In this document: positions 32,976 through 43,839 of the stretch, piece after piece
Layout: every line of letters begins with the position of its first letter
How positions within the stretch are numbered: the stretch's first letter is position 1
DNA from: Trichosporon coremiiforme
Lineage: Eukaryota; Basidiomycota; Tremellomycetes; Trichosporonales; Trichosporonaceae
Assembly: GCA_039545355.1 (NCBI GenBank)
Contig: BCJJ01000020.1
Location: forward strand, 496,001-560,000
DNA: 64,000 nucleotides
Direction of reading: 5' to 3'
Made by a program: the position numbers and the translations under genes
The notes under the pieces: model-generated
What the model was told of the DNA's origin: nothing
Databases searched by the model: none
The model's input: the letters and a program-made list of their open reading frames with translations, nothing else

Positions 32976-33937
32976 CTACTTCCAAGCGGAGGGGGATCCG
33001 TTCGGTTTCTTCTCAGCCGCGGCAGTCTTATCGGGGACAGCTCCGTCGCGGAGCCACGCCTGGTAGTCCTTGTAATCTGCGTATGCCTTGCACGACTCGT
33101 ACACCTTCATCTGGATCGAGTTCCACACCCCATCCCCCACGGAGACACTGCCGCTGTATCCCGCCTTGTGGATCAGGCTCAGGATCGCCTCTTCTTTCGT
33201 CCACCCTTGCTCCGTCACGACATCGGGGAGGTAGGTAGCGGAGAGCTTGCGGCCAGTCTTCGGATGCCGGAAGGAGATGTGGATCCCGTGCGTGCCTGGC
33301 GTCCAGGCGAGGATGTCGTCGACCGCCGTGAAGGGCGTCAGGAGGGAGACGGAGCACTGCAGGGAAGAGAGCTCGGACTGGCGTATAGGCGCGAAACGGG
33401 AGTCCTCGAGCGCTGACACAAGCGCATAGTCAGCGAGTCCCTCGTCGAGAGCCTGTGGCGTGAAGTTGCCGATGCAGCCGCGGAGGCTCTTCTTGCCACC
33501 TGAGCGGAGCGTAGACCACGTCACGAACAGCGCGCTGCTTATTAGCTCACGGGACGTCCTGTCAGCTTTGTGATGCGGTGGCGTCAGGCGACGTCAGACA
33601 CCAGACGACCAGAGACGGGAGGTGCATTCCTCGTTCCCCGATCGCCAAGCACATGACTATTACCAAGCACCCGTAACGTGGCACTCTGGAGTGGGAACCG
33701 GAATCGTGCATGGGTGACTCACTACTTGTCCGCTGCGTTTGCGAACGGCGCCGGGACGTGCTTCCGCCCCTCCAGCTTGGCGACGAGCACGTCAAAGGCA
33801 TACAGCGCATGCAGAGGGGTGCAGATCTCGCCCTCGGCTGGCGTTACGGGAACAGTGATGCCGGGTGTTGGGGAGCCGGAGTGCGTCAGCGCCGGCGGCG
33901 ACGTCGTCGCTGCCGTCTTGGGAGTCGGTTGTTGCAT
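32976..33937 (-). CDS. AMMECR1-domain protein
   Basis: Two exons, 33937-33723 and 33534-32976, encode 257 residues. The second exon opens YALFVTWSTLR, and the family signature LRGCIGNF is at residues 89-96. RQSELSSLQCSVSLLTPF, WTPGTHGIHISF and the TYLPDVVTEQGWTKEEAI segment follow, all typical of AMMECR1. The first exon holds CTPLHALYAFDVLVAKLEG, which aligns to the start of the domain, after a Pro/Thr-rich tail. The family is found in all domains of life. Its biochemical role is unsettled: the human gene is linked to a developmental syndrome, and related archaeal folds were solved without a known reaction. The intron is 188 bases. Confidence 0.94.
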
Positions 33938-34569
33938 TGCTGTCGATGTGAAGTGTGATAGGAAGAGAAGAGGGGAGAGGGGTCTATCAGTCTAGTCAGA
34001 CAGTCGTCTGAGGCTCTAAGCTAGAGGCGGTGTGGGACCGGGGGGGGCGGAACCTGGGAACAGATGGGCTGTGAATCGGTGGAGGTCGAGATCGAGGTGG
34101 AAGAGTGGAGGGCCGGCGGTCGAGACGTCGAAGACGTTGTGGAGGTGGAGAGTCTTGTCGTTGTGTCCGGCTCACGTTCGTGGAACGTTTGCGGACGGGG
34201 CGACGGGGACGACAAGATCGAGAAAGCAGAGTTGACATGATCGGGGGCTGGGCATGCGTGCTGGGTCAGCGCACAGCTAGGAACACCCGTGCCCGCCGTC
34301 GTAGTCAGCCGCGGTCACTTACAGCCCCTCTGTCGCCACCGACATTCAGCCCCACGTGACATTGCCTCCGCGACGCGTCTCAGCCCAGAATGCAGCCTGC
34401 GTTATCAGGCGCGCTATCCAGCTCTTGATTTTCTTTGTCCCTCAAGCCTTTCGACAACGACGACGCTGCGTACATCTGCATTGAGACCGACACGCAGTAT
34501 ACAGGGGGTTTGCATAAGACGACCGACGACCAGTAACACACCGCAAGACAGAGCAGAAGAGTACGCAAC
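33938..34569. promoter_or_regulatory. Divergent upstream region of AMMECR1 and unknown gene
   Basis: About 630 bases between two divergent genes. I see no coding gene. The piece 34020-34230 is strongly purine-biased (GGAGG/GTGG-rich) and can be open in frame without meaning. Confidence 0.5.
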
Positions 34570-35479
34570 ATGGCTTCCCCCGACGCTAAGCGCACCAACA
34601 TTGCGAGCCCGACTGAGGAGACCACGGCCGAGAAGTATGGCCGCCTGCACGGCATTGACGCCGAGACGCAGGCGGCCTTGCAGAACGTCGGACGACGGAA
34701 CCGCCAGCGTGAGTGCTCCATTATTTTCTCAGCACAACTTTGCCGACCAGCCTTCGGGCGGGTGAGACAGATGCTTTGTGGCTCGGACGCAGATCGAGCT
34801 AACCGCAGTCGTGTCCATGGGCCGCCCGCTCGTCCCGACGCAATCTATGCCGACGCTCGGTTTCGACAACAGTGGCCTCTTCCACTCGTCGCGCAACACT
34901 TTGGCCCGCGCGCACGACCTGATCAGCAAGGAGCGCCTGCGCGAGCGCGAGCTGCAGCCCTTCGGCTCGCTGTCGCCCTCGGTGCAGCCGTCCGACGACG
35001 TGAACGCCCTCTCGCTCAGCCCGCGGACGCGGCAGGCGCGTCTCCAGTTCGGCGCGGACGGGGCCATCGACGAGCTCTCTCTTGCGCGCGGCACGAAGCG
35101 CACCACCTTCGCCGAGACGGAGGATGAGGGCGAGGCGACGGACACGGATTCACCGCCTGCGGCGGCAGCCCAACCGCTTCCCCCGGTTAATCTTCCCAAT
35201 GTGTCTAACGACTTCCCACCCGTCTTCCAGTCGGCCAACCTCACCCACCCCGAGTTATTTACCCCGGGCTCCATGGGCCCACCGCCCCTGCCCAGCCGAC
35301 TCACGAAGGGCCTGCCTGCCCGTGGGGCTTCGATCCCTGCCAACAGAGGACTCAGCAAGGCCGCGTCGGCGCCTGTTGGACGGCTTGGAGGCGCGTTCGC
35401 GCTCGGCATGGACGTCGACGACGGCGGTGAGGAGGACGGCTTCGACGTGGCTGAGTGGGCGGCGAACGAGCAGTTCTGA
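34570..35479 (+). CDS. Hypothetical protein, weak similarity to RNR-regulator family
   Basis: Two exons, 34570-34708 and 34809-35479, give 269 residues. The intron is 100 bases with a GTGAGT donor and a GCTAACCGCAG end. The N-terminal part, AALQNVGRRNRQLVSMGRP, vaguely recalls the LQ-x-[IV]G-x-R-x-R-x-x-V-x-x-G motif of fungal Dif1/Spd1 proteins, small inhibitors of ribonucleotide reductase. The match is weak and I do not claim it. The next segment, LFHSSRNTLARAHDLISKER, is helical. The C-terminus is disordered, Pro-rich, and ends acidic (GMDVDDGGEEDGFDVAEW). No signal peptide or membrane segment. Confidence 0.75.
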
Positions 35480-35673
35480 TATTATTGGACTCTGCAGCAT
35501 CAAAACTCTTTGTAAGACGAATGCATTTGTATGATACGTGAAACTTTTGATTGACTATGAAACAGGAAAATGGATTGCTAATGCTATACTGATGGATGCA
35601 GGGATGGCGCGATCGAGGCTGCTGGTATTAAAAATGTTCTATGGTGTAAGTTAGATCTATGCGGTAGATGTGT

Positions 35674-37407
35674 CTAGTGCGCGACGATGACGGTCTCCTC
35701 GTCCTTGGCCACATTCTTGCTCGGGCGGTAGAGCGCGAGGAAGAGGACGAGCCACAGCGCGCACCACCCCATCTGGAAGTAGAACGATGCCTTGACGTTT
35801 CCGGGCCAGTCGCCGACAGTGAGCAGGCCTGCCTGGACGGAGAGTCCGACGGTGGATCCAACCTGGAACGCGACCTGGAGGACGGCGCCGGCGACGCCGG
35901 CCATCTCGGCCGGCGTGCTCGTCATGACACCGACGGTGGTGGCAGTGAAGGCTAGGGCCATGCCACCGCTACCGACGATGAAACCGGGGAAGAGGTATCG
36001 CCAGTACTCTGCGTTGTCGTAGAGGTTGGGCCGCGTCATGAGGACATACCCGACGACGCCGAGGACCATGCCGAACGCGATGGGCCAGCGGGGACGCTTG
36101 ACGATCTGGGGCCACTTGGTGAGGACGATGGAGACGACAAAGGCGAGCACGCCCTGAGGAAGCAGGCGGACCGCGGCGATGATGGCAGACTCGCCGTGGA
36201 CTTTGGTGAACGTGTCGACGAGGGCGAGGAAGTTGACGCCCCACCAGGCGTAGATCTGGAGCGCGAAGGCGATGAGGACGGCAAAGTTGGGAATCTTCCA
36301 CGTCTTGGCGGGGAGGAGGGCGCGGCACTGCGGGATCTTGGCCTCCCACACGAAGAAGGCAGGGAAGAGGGCGAAACTCAGCAGGAAGGGCACCAGGAAC
36401 TTGGCAGTCTTGAACCCATAACTCGCGCCCAGCGTCAGGCCGAGCGTGAGGAGGACAATGGCGGAGAGCATGAGGAACGACCCGGGGATGTCGAGGCGGA
36501 CGAGCTTCTCGCGCGGAGCCATGTCGGCGTCCTCGCCCTCGTCCTTGGGGATCATGAAGATGGCAGCGAGCGCCATGGGCAGAATCATGACGGCGAGCAG
36601 GCGGAAGAACCACCGCCAGCTCTCCATCTGCGTCCCGTGCCCGCCGGGGATGAACTGGATGAAGCCTGCCACAATCGTGCCCGTCACGTTGGCGATGGAG
36701 CCGCTCATGGAGTATAGCGTGAACGCGACGCCGAGCTGCTCCTTCGGAAACACGTGGACGATGAGGCGGTACGAGGCGGGGATCAGGGCAGAGCCGGCAA
36801 TACCGGCAAACGCGCGGAGGATGAAGAAGGAGAACTTCTCAGGCAGGAACGAGATGACGGCGTTCAGGATGCCGAGGGCGATGAAGCCACCCGTGAACAC
36901 GGGCTTGGCCGAGTACAGATCGGAAACGCGGCCCCAGAAGAGAAGGAACGAGGCGAATGTCACAGCATAAGACGTGATGACCCACGGCTCTTGCGTGAAC
37001 TGGATCGAGAGGTCTTCGGCAATGGGCCGCGTGAAGATGAAGAATGCGCTGTAGCACCAGATGTCGATGAACATGGCCATCGAGAAGATGGCGAGCAGAC
37101 CCCAGCGCTTGGCCGCCGAGAGGGTGCGTTTCCGCTCCTCTGAAGCGTCGGTGGCGGCGGTGGCATCGGAGTCCGTTCGGGGGAGGGCGAGGTCGCTATT
37201 GACTTTTTCTGGGAGGGCGAGCGGCGGAATGTCCGAGTCGGCCTCAAGCGTGAGCGTCTTCTCGAGCTTGAGTGACTTGGGCGAGTCCTTGCACGCCTGC
37301 AGGTCGACCTTGGTCGAGTCGCGGGATATGCGCGAGTCCGACGAGGAGGTTGGCGCCTCAGGGCTGAGGGTGGTGGCAGGTGCCACACTGAGGTTTGTCG
37401 AAGACAT
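35674..37407 (-). CDS. MFS transporter, DHA2 (drug:H+ antiporter-2) type
   Basis: A single exon of 577 residues. A disordered N-terminus of ~100 residues precedes many hydrophobic helices, beginning LLAIFSMAMFIDIWCYSAFF. Typical MFS landmarks are FLLFWGRVSDLYSAKPVF (motif A between helices 2 and 3), LRAFAGIAGSALIPASYR (motif B region), YSMSGSIANVTGTIVAGF (motif C region, near the Atr1-like antiporters) and SWRWFFRLLAVMI. With fourteen probable helices it fits the DHA2 family, whose fungal members export drugs, aminotriazole, boron or other small molecules. Substrate cannot be read from the sequence. The protein should lie in the plasma or vacuolar membrane. The stop is 195 bases from the stop of the convergent unknown gene. 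Confidence 0.92.
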   Translation of the reverse strand: MSSTNLSVAPATTLSPEAPTSSSDSRISRDSTKVDLQACKDSPKSLKLEKTLTLEADSDIPPLALPEKVNSDLALPRTDSDATAATDASEERKRTLSAAKRWGLLAIFSMAMFIDIWCYSAFFIFTRPIAEDLSIQFTQEPWVITSYAVTFASFLLFWGRVSDLYSAKPVFTGGFIALGILNAVISFLPEKFSFFILRAFAGIAGSALIPASYRLIVHVFPKEQLGVAFTLYSMSGSIANVTGTIVAGFIQFIPGGHGTQMESWRWFFRLLAVMILPMALAAIFMIPKDEGEDADMAPREKLVRLDIPGSFLMLSAIVLLTLGLTLGASYGFKTAKFLVPFLLSFALFPAFFVWEAKIPQCRALLPAKTWKIPNFAVLIAFALQIYAWWGVNFLALVDTFTKVHGESAIIAAVRLLPQGVLAFVVSIVLTKWPQIVKRPRWPIAFGMVLGVVGYVLMTRPNLYDNAEYWRYLFPGFIVGSGGMALAFTATTVGVMTSTPAEMAGVAGAVLQVAFQVGSTVGLSVQAGLLTVGDWPGNVKASFYFQMGWCALWLVLFLALYRPSKNVAKDEETVIVAH

Positions 37408-38528
37408 TGTTGTCCTAGGACTAGCTATCGAATGAATGAAGAGAGTTCAAGGCTTGCAAGACTGCTCTTATGTGCCGAGCGTCGCTGGGGAACCTGGAAG
37501 AGGCTCTTGAAGTTGAGTGGGGTGGAATGCATGGCCCCCCACCGTCTGTTATTATATTTGCCCCGGGGTCAGGTGGAGGGTGGAGGTGTGGAGGCAAGCG
37601 AGGGGTGGAGGTTGAAGATTTGTAAGTGACCGACGGCGTGTTTGATTTTGGATGGATAAGCTCTACTGTAACCTCCACAATAGTTGTATTGCGGCCCATG
37701 TGCTGCGAAATGGCACGGGTCCGGCTCCTTTGAACCTGGATGCACTGGAACTACGCCGAAATGGCGCGTCATGCCGTACATTGCACATGGGGCATGGAAG
37801 GCATTGGGTCAGCACGGTCGCGACCCAGGCGCCGGGAGCGGCTGAACAAGAGCTGAACAATCACGCACGATTCGTTTGAAGAGCTGAACAATCACGCGCG
37901 ATTCGCTGAGCAAGCAAAGTTTCAGGTCGTATCTCGGATCCGCGTCGAGTCGGCGGAGCACTCCACTCCACTTCTTTCCACAGTGTACGGTGGGAACGCC
38001 TCTGGGGTTCGGAGTTCACCATCAGGGTCTACGGAGTTTGAGCCCTCCGTGCCAGACTTACTTCTGTGCTCCTGTCTCTCTATGGTGAGCATGTGCTCTT
38101 CGTGCCTCCGGAGACGCACGGCCCGGAGTGCAGGCACCGGAGTTGCACTTTCCCTTTTGGGCAGTTTTATCGGAGCTCACCTGACCTACACGTGATCTGC
38201 ACCGCCGTCCTCCAGCCTTAATCAGCCCGCCCCACCGTGATTGATAAGCCCCAACAAGTCGCCGACGAAATTGTCCGCCCCAGCCTGCATAAATTTCGCA
38301 CCCAGCCTCCCTCCCCAGCTCTGCTTAGCGAGGCGTCGCGTAGTGCGTGTCCGTTCCACATACCGCAAATAGGACACGAGGGACACGAGGACAAGGCGAT
38401 GCATGGCGCAATCCACAGACAGTTTCTAGACACTTCTCAAACACTTGCAGCTTCAGATTCGGGGACAAAACGATACAGGTTGATTACTCAGAGACAGGTG
38501 ACTGGCTTACGACGGCTGTGGCGTTGGC
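37408..38528. other. Upstream of the DHA2 transporter
   Basis: About 1.1 kb holding the transporter promoter (an AT-rich TATTATATTT stretch at about 37550, 140 bases upstream) and the 3' region of aminopeptidase P. Within it, GAGCTGAACAATCACGC occurs twice at about 37851-37897 as an imperfect direct repeat. No gene seen. Confidence 0.55.
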
Positions 38529-40947
38529 TTACCACGGCCAGATGATCTTGGGCTTGCACACGCGCTTCAGCCATTCGCGCGCATCCCTGTCCAGATCGTC
38601 CTCAAGCAATGGCAGAAGCGCATCCTGCACCATCGTGTTGTGCGCGTTCACCCAGCGCTGCTCGTCCTTCGTCATCAGAGACCAGTCGATCAAGTCTGTA
38701 CAGATCGGCACGCGCGTGACCGGCTCAAACGACAGCCAGTTCGGCCCGTTGTACTCGTACTTCGTCTGCAGGTCAGCTGATACACGAGACATCGCTAGCT
38801 CACCTCGACGCCCTTGCAGATGTACACGGACTCGATGCGCATGCCCCAGCGGCCCTCGAGGTAGAAGCCAGGCTCGATGCTGGTCACATGGCCAGGCTTG
38901 AAGGAGAAGCCTTTGGTGAAACCAACGGGGACTGACGTCAGTTGCTAACAGAAAGTCAACCAACTCACATTCGTGCACAGACGAGTAGTTTCCGACACCA
39001 TGACCGAGCCCGTGGCCGAAGTCAAGACCATCCCTGGCGTCAGTTGGCGGACTCCAATGCTAACTCACTCCCAGAGGAACTTGCGCGAGAAGGTGCCGAG
39101 ACCGCCGGCGTCCGCGCCAAGAGGGAAGGTCGCGGTGGCGACTGCAATGTGTCCCTGCAGCACGCGCGTGTAGGCGCGCTTCATGTAGTCATCCGGCTGC
39201 TTGCCAAAGAACCAGGTGCGCGTCGTGTCGATGGTGGCATCGAGGTACTGAGGGCCAGAGTCACTGTTGTTAGCTGAGCTGAGCTTCTAAGCTTACATAA
39301 CGTAGGGTGTCTCGAGATCAATAGTGCTCTCGTTCCCGCGACTCGGAGCGTAGTGCGGCAGGGCTGCTGGTTAGTTGACGTAGATGGCCCCCAAAACTCA
39401 CCAGCATTGGGACCGGTGGCGGAGATGTCGGGATACGCAAGACCGCTGTGTCGTCAGCAACTTCCTCCTGGGCGAATACGTACGCGAACATGTCCTCCTG
39501 GCGGCGGTACCGAAGGAGGACCGCAGCGGCGGTCCACTCTCCAATCTTCTTCTCCTCTTTGACCAGCTTCTGCTCAAGGAAGGCGAACCAGCGGACCATA
39601 GCGCGCCCATCTCGCAGGTAAGCGTTACGGAAATTCTCGAGCTCGGTCTCGTTCTTCAGACACTTGGCGTCCTGAATGGGGCACGGCATCGTCTGAACGA
39701 TAGCCTGGATGTCAGTTGCATGCAGAAGCGCTCTTAGCTCACGGGCTTGCAGCCGTTGATCAGGGCCCAGCTGCTCTCGTCGCTGGCGAGAACGCGGACC
39801 TTCGATTTGACATCGTCACCAGACTTCTTGACGTAGGACTGAACGAACTTCTCGACCTCGTCGATACCATAGTCGCGGGTCTCCACGCCAGCGGTTTTCC
39901 AGTCCCTCTTCAGCCCCTCATCCTCCAGCTTCTTGCTGTCGACAAAGATGACACAGGCATCGTGAGTCAGCGCCGCGTACGCAAACGCCACGGGAAGGAA
40001 GGGGATGTCACCGACGCAACGGTAGTTCAGCAGCCATGCAACTGTCGGCAGCGAGGGAAGCAGATACACCCAATTATCGGAACGAGCGCGAGACGCGAGG
40101 ACCTTGCGTATGCGGGCAATCTTCGAGGACGTCGACTCTCCTGAGAGTGACGTGGGGTACTCCGTGAGAGGCTCAGTCGAACGAGCAGGTGGAGTGTGGA
40201 TCTTGTCGACGAGGTTCTCCTTCACAGCCGAGAGAGTGGTTGAGCCCGGAGCCAGTTGGGCAATCACCGAGTTCGCTAGACCTGGAGGTCAGCTTATCCA
40301 CGTCCATTCATGCGACTGACTATTTGAGATAAGCTTCGGATCGATTCCAACTTTCGACCCGTCGGGAAGCTCCTGCAAAGGTCAACGTTGACAGCTGCAA
40401 CCACATACCTCGGCGACATAATCGACCCATCCGCCGACGACCGCCGAGCGTCCACTGCCACCGGACGCGCCGACGCGCTTCACCTCCCATCCCTTCTTGG
40501 GCACCTCCTTTTCGGCCAGTACCCAGTAGCGGGAGTCGACGAAGAGAAGGGCCTTGGCGTCGAGCTTGGATGACGGAATCAGAGCTGTACCCGCCGATCC
40601 GGAGAAGCTGCGCAACGTCAGCTTGCGCCCGACTGTGCACGTACTTGGAGATGTACTCGCGGCGTTTCTCGCTGTCGGCGACTTCCTCAATTTGGTGCTC
40701 GTCCTCGCTGGGAACAACACTAGCGTCAGCGGGAGGTTCATGCGTCTGCAGATACTCACTACCAGTCGAGGCCGGCTGACGTTACTTGCTTCCGGAGGTC
40801 AGCGAGACGCTGCTGCATTTCGTCCTCGTCGGGCCGGCGAGGCAGGATGTACTTCTCCTTCTCGCATTCCTCGTAGACCTGGTCGAGCAGGTCATCAGCA
40901 TCGTCTTCCGGGAGACGGATTGGCTTGTCTCTGGTAAGGCAGAACAT
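38529..40947 (-). CDS. Aminopeptidase P (Xaa-Pro aminopeptidase, M24)
   Basis: Twelve exons on the minus strand: 40947-40760, 40719-40645, 40607-40409, 40372-40321, 40281-39743, 39704-39484, 39445-39402, 39363-39297, 39263-39069, 39033-38969, 38931-38804, 38765-38529. They give 669 residues. The enzyme removes an N-terminal residue before proline. The creatinase N-domain reads DWYVVPSEDEHQ, YISNFSGSAGTALIP and FVDSRYWVLAEKEV. The pita-bread catalytic domain has metal ligands Asp463 and Asp474 (IDSGPQYLDATIDTTRTW), the His in GHGLGHGVGNYSSVHEF, and Glu in SIEPGFY and MRIESVY. It lacks an obvious mitochondrial presequence and is closest to the cytosolic three-domain XPNPEP1/Fra1 type, with a ~45-residue acidic N-terminal addition. 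Exon 8 has a tandem CAGCAG acceptor, and I used the second, which matches family length. Confidence 0.95.
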
Positions 40948-41659
40948 GGTGGGTGAGTGGCAACATGCAACGCATCGATGGCCAGCCTTAACGGGACCCC
41001 ACCGGACCCACCGGACGATGCGCCGCGCGTCACTCCCGAATCAGGTATCTATCTGCTCCCGTCGGATATGGCCGCAATCGCGCCTGATTTTGCGCCTGGG
41101 TGGCAAATAGCGCCATGGTGCTGGGGAACAACCCTGGACCCTTCCTTGTGCAAGAGCTTGGTGGGGAGAAGGCGCCGCGTGATGATGATCGGCGCAGAAA
41201 CAGTATCATGGAAGGGAGCTCAGGAGGACTTGGGTGCTCGTCGCGCAGTCAGACAACGAGCGCTGAGGGCAGGCATTGGAGTATCGGCGCTCATGAGGAC
41301 TCGGAACTTGCGCCTGAACAGCATCCGTGCGAATGCGCGCGCGGCTTGAGCAACTTATTGTAGCATCCAACCGCTGCAGACAGTAAAAGGGTGTTGTATG
41401 CACGTGAACGATAAGGGACTATTTAGGCGGGGGGTGTGGGCTCAGCCTAGAGCTGTCGCGAGAGCTGCCGCGAGACCAGCCCGCTGGGCCACCAGGCGGC
41501 ACTCCAGCCCTGCAGCTCTAACCTTCCTCGCTGCGTGTCTTGCTCGCCTCTTCACATGCTACTAGCCCAAGTCTTTTCTGGTGAGTCGAGTTCAACTTCA
41601 CTTCATCGTCATCACATTCACCACTCTTCACATCGAAACCCCTGTCAACACCGCCCACC
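40948..41659. promoter_or_regulatory. Divergent upstream region of aminopeptidase P and CFIm25
   Basis: About 710 bases. An exact GGTGGCAAA is at 41099-41107. The part before the CFIm25 ATG is pyrimidine-rich (41500-41650). No convincing gene is present. A plus-strand frame at 40957-41349 lacks motifs. Confidence 0.5.
41099..41107 (+). promoter_or_regulatory. GGTGGCAAA nonamer between aminopeptidase P and CFIm25
   Basis: Exact GGTGGCAAA followed by T, in a shared upstream region. One of six copies in the window. Confidence 0.35.
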
Positions 41660-42878
41660 ATGACCATTGAGCTCAAGGACTTCACGGAGACTGTTTCCCC
41701 TCAGCCGATCGACCTCCACCCGGTCCAGAACTACACCTTCCTGTGAGAAGCGGACAATCACTCTCTTTCCGTCTTCCTTCCCCATGCTAACTTTGCAGCA
41801 ACACTTCTGTCCAGCCTGAAGAAGACTCATCCGTCGCCGAGCGCATGCGTCGGCTTCAGGATCAATACGATGAGACTGGCATGCGTCGCTCTGTCGATGC
41901 GGTGATCGTGTGCCATGTACGTTCGCAATCCCTTCCCTCCTTCAATCATTCGCCTACCTGCCAACCTCTCGACAAATCTCGCCGGCGACCAATCCTGACA
42001 CGGTGCTGAAATGAGCTGACGGACTCAGGATCACGGTGTTCCGTGCATCTTCACATTCCAGATTGCGAATGACTTCTTCAAACTGTGAGTCAGGGGTAGT
42101 GTTGATGAGGGAAGAATACGCGAATGATCTTCGTTGCACCCAATGAGCACCGGGGAAGGCCCCGATCGTGAGGTCCGCTCCTTACATCATATGCTCAGGA
42201 GGGTACGCTGACAGCTTCATTAAAGCCCTGGAGGTTACCTCGACCCCTCCGAAGATGACGTCGGGGGCATCTGTCGCTTGCTCGACGAGTTCCTCGGAAC
42301 TGGTACCAAGCAATGGCGCTCTGACCAGCCCAACTGGACTGTTCGCTCACTCCTCGCCGTGTGGTACCGCCCCAACTTTGATGGCTTCTTCGTGAGTGAG
42401 CCTCCGCATGCAACAAGCGCTAAACAGGAGTACCCCCACAAGCCAGCGCACGTGTCGATGCCAAAAGAATGCCGCAAGATCTTCCTCGTTACGATGGCTC
42501 CTGAACGTGAGTAGTGGAGCACCCAGCGAAGACCAAGCCCATCCCTGACCAGTGCCTGCAGAGATGCTTGGTGTTCCCCTCAACATGAAGCTCCTGGCAA
42601 TCCCTATTCATGAGTTCTACGACAACACACAGCGTTACGGGCCCCAGCTCAGCGCCATCCCTCACCTCCTCAGTCGGTACGTACCGCTGTTGTGTTTGCG
42701 GCCGTGGACCCCTCTTCTACTCGAAAGTGAGGGTGCAGTGCGGGGTTAACGACACCTCGATGGTTTGACCCAGCATACCGGCATACGCAGTTGATCAGGC
42801 CGACCGCGGGCCGAGTCGCCGAGCGTAGATGACCGTGATTAGCTGACACCCAGCTTTTCGTTCGATGTCAAGGCCTGA
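41660..42878 (+). CDS. Cleavage factor Im 25-kDa subunit (NUDT21/CPSF5)
   Basis: Seven exons (41660-41742, 41799-41916, 42029-42084, 42226-42391, 42428-42506, 42562-42676, 42854-42878) give 213 residues, close to human NUDT21 (227). Recognisable segments are QNYTFLNTSVQPEEDSSVAE, RRSVDAVIVCHDHGVP, FFKLPGGYLDPSEDDVGG, NWTVRSLLAVWYRPNFDGFF, the HKPAHVSMPKECRKIF strand, and LSAIPHLLSRFSFDV. The protein has a Nudix fold without the usual catalytic glutamates. In animals it binds UGUA in pre-mRNA and guides poly(A) site choice. Budding yeast lacks it. The penultimate intron (42677-42853, 177 bases) separates a last exon of only 25 bases that completes RFSFDVKA. Confidence 0.94.
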
Positions 42879-43180
42879 GTCGAGTCGGACGACCCGTCCC
42901 TTTAACTGCGTGCGTAGTCGTTGCTGCTGAGGCGCAGGCGCATCCCGCAGCCTCATGAAAACATAGCTCTTCGTTCCAGTGTAACTCTACTTGTGTGTAT
43001 ATCGCTCTCGTTCAAACCGTAAAATCATGCATGTGTGTATCCAACTCGCCCAAACTCTGGGGGGGCGACGTTTTCTTACCGACTCGGCGATACCAGCTAT
43101 GCGAACACCTCCGAAGTCCAGAAGGAGCGGAGACCAAAGTTCAGAAAAAGCTGTAGACGTACCAGGATCACCCACTGCGA

Positions 43181-43196
43181 TGACGTAATGACGTCA
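43181..43196 (+). promoter_or_regulatory. Tandem CRE-like sites
   Basis: TGACGTAA is followed immediately by TGACGTCA, two ATF/CREB-type half-palindromic sites with no gap, about 640 bases upstream of the secreted repeat protein. Confidence 0.4.
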
Positions 43197-43758
43197 CCCC
43201 CCAACATACCAAACGCGAGTTTACATCATGGCCACATGCTCAGTAGGCTCGGCCATTGGCTCTGGCCCCCTAGCACCTCGGCACTGCGTTCGCCGCCGTG
43301 AGCTCTGGGCCGCGGGGCTGGGCTTGTATCGCAGTGTGCCGAGATCAAGCGAGCTGGGGAGCCCGAGAGGACCAGGGGAGAACACCGAGAGTGCCGCAGG
43401 TTGTGGCCGGGTCACTGCTCCTGGTTGTCCTTTCAGGCCCCGACGTAACCCTGGGTTGGGCTCCGAGGATTTTCAACGATGACTCACCGTCTCGTCGTCG
43501 AACCGCGCGTGCTCGATGACCAGTGCCATGACTGTAGGCCAATTGCCCGCAATTAGGCGGTGCAAGCGCAGTGACGTTCGGCCGCGCTTCTGTACCTCTG
43601 TACCCCGGCAATCTGTGACTGCGCAGTTGCATCACCGGAAGATCCATTCCGACGCAACCGCCCGAGGCGACTGGACGTTTTACCAGTGATGATGTTATAA
43701 GAAAGCTGGCGACCTTCGCGGAACCCCCATCCTCCCCATCACTGTAGGGCCCAGCGTA

Positions 43759-43770
43759 AAACTATAGTTT
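43759..43770. promoter_or_regulatory. Perfect 12-base palindrome AAACTATAGTTT
   Basis: AAACTATAGTTT reads the same on both strands and lies about 80 bases upstream of the ATG at 43840. It may be a dimeric factor site or a TATA-like element. Function not known. Confidence 0.35.
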
Positions 43771-43839
43771 GATAGTTGGCTACACCACAACGGCCTAGAC
43801 TCACACTACACTCGTCAAACACGCAGACAACTCCTTCAT

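Larger units (their letters stand above)
42879..43839. promoter_or_regulatory. Upstream region of the secreted repeat protein
   Basis: About 960 bases. Notable are a tandem CRE-like pair (43181-43196) and a 12-base perfect palindrome AAACTATAGTTT (43759-43770) about 80 bases before the ATG. TTATAAGA near 43696 could serve as a TATA box. No gene seen. Confidence 0.5.
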
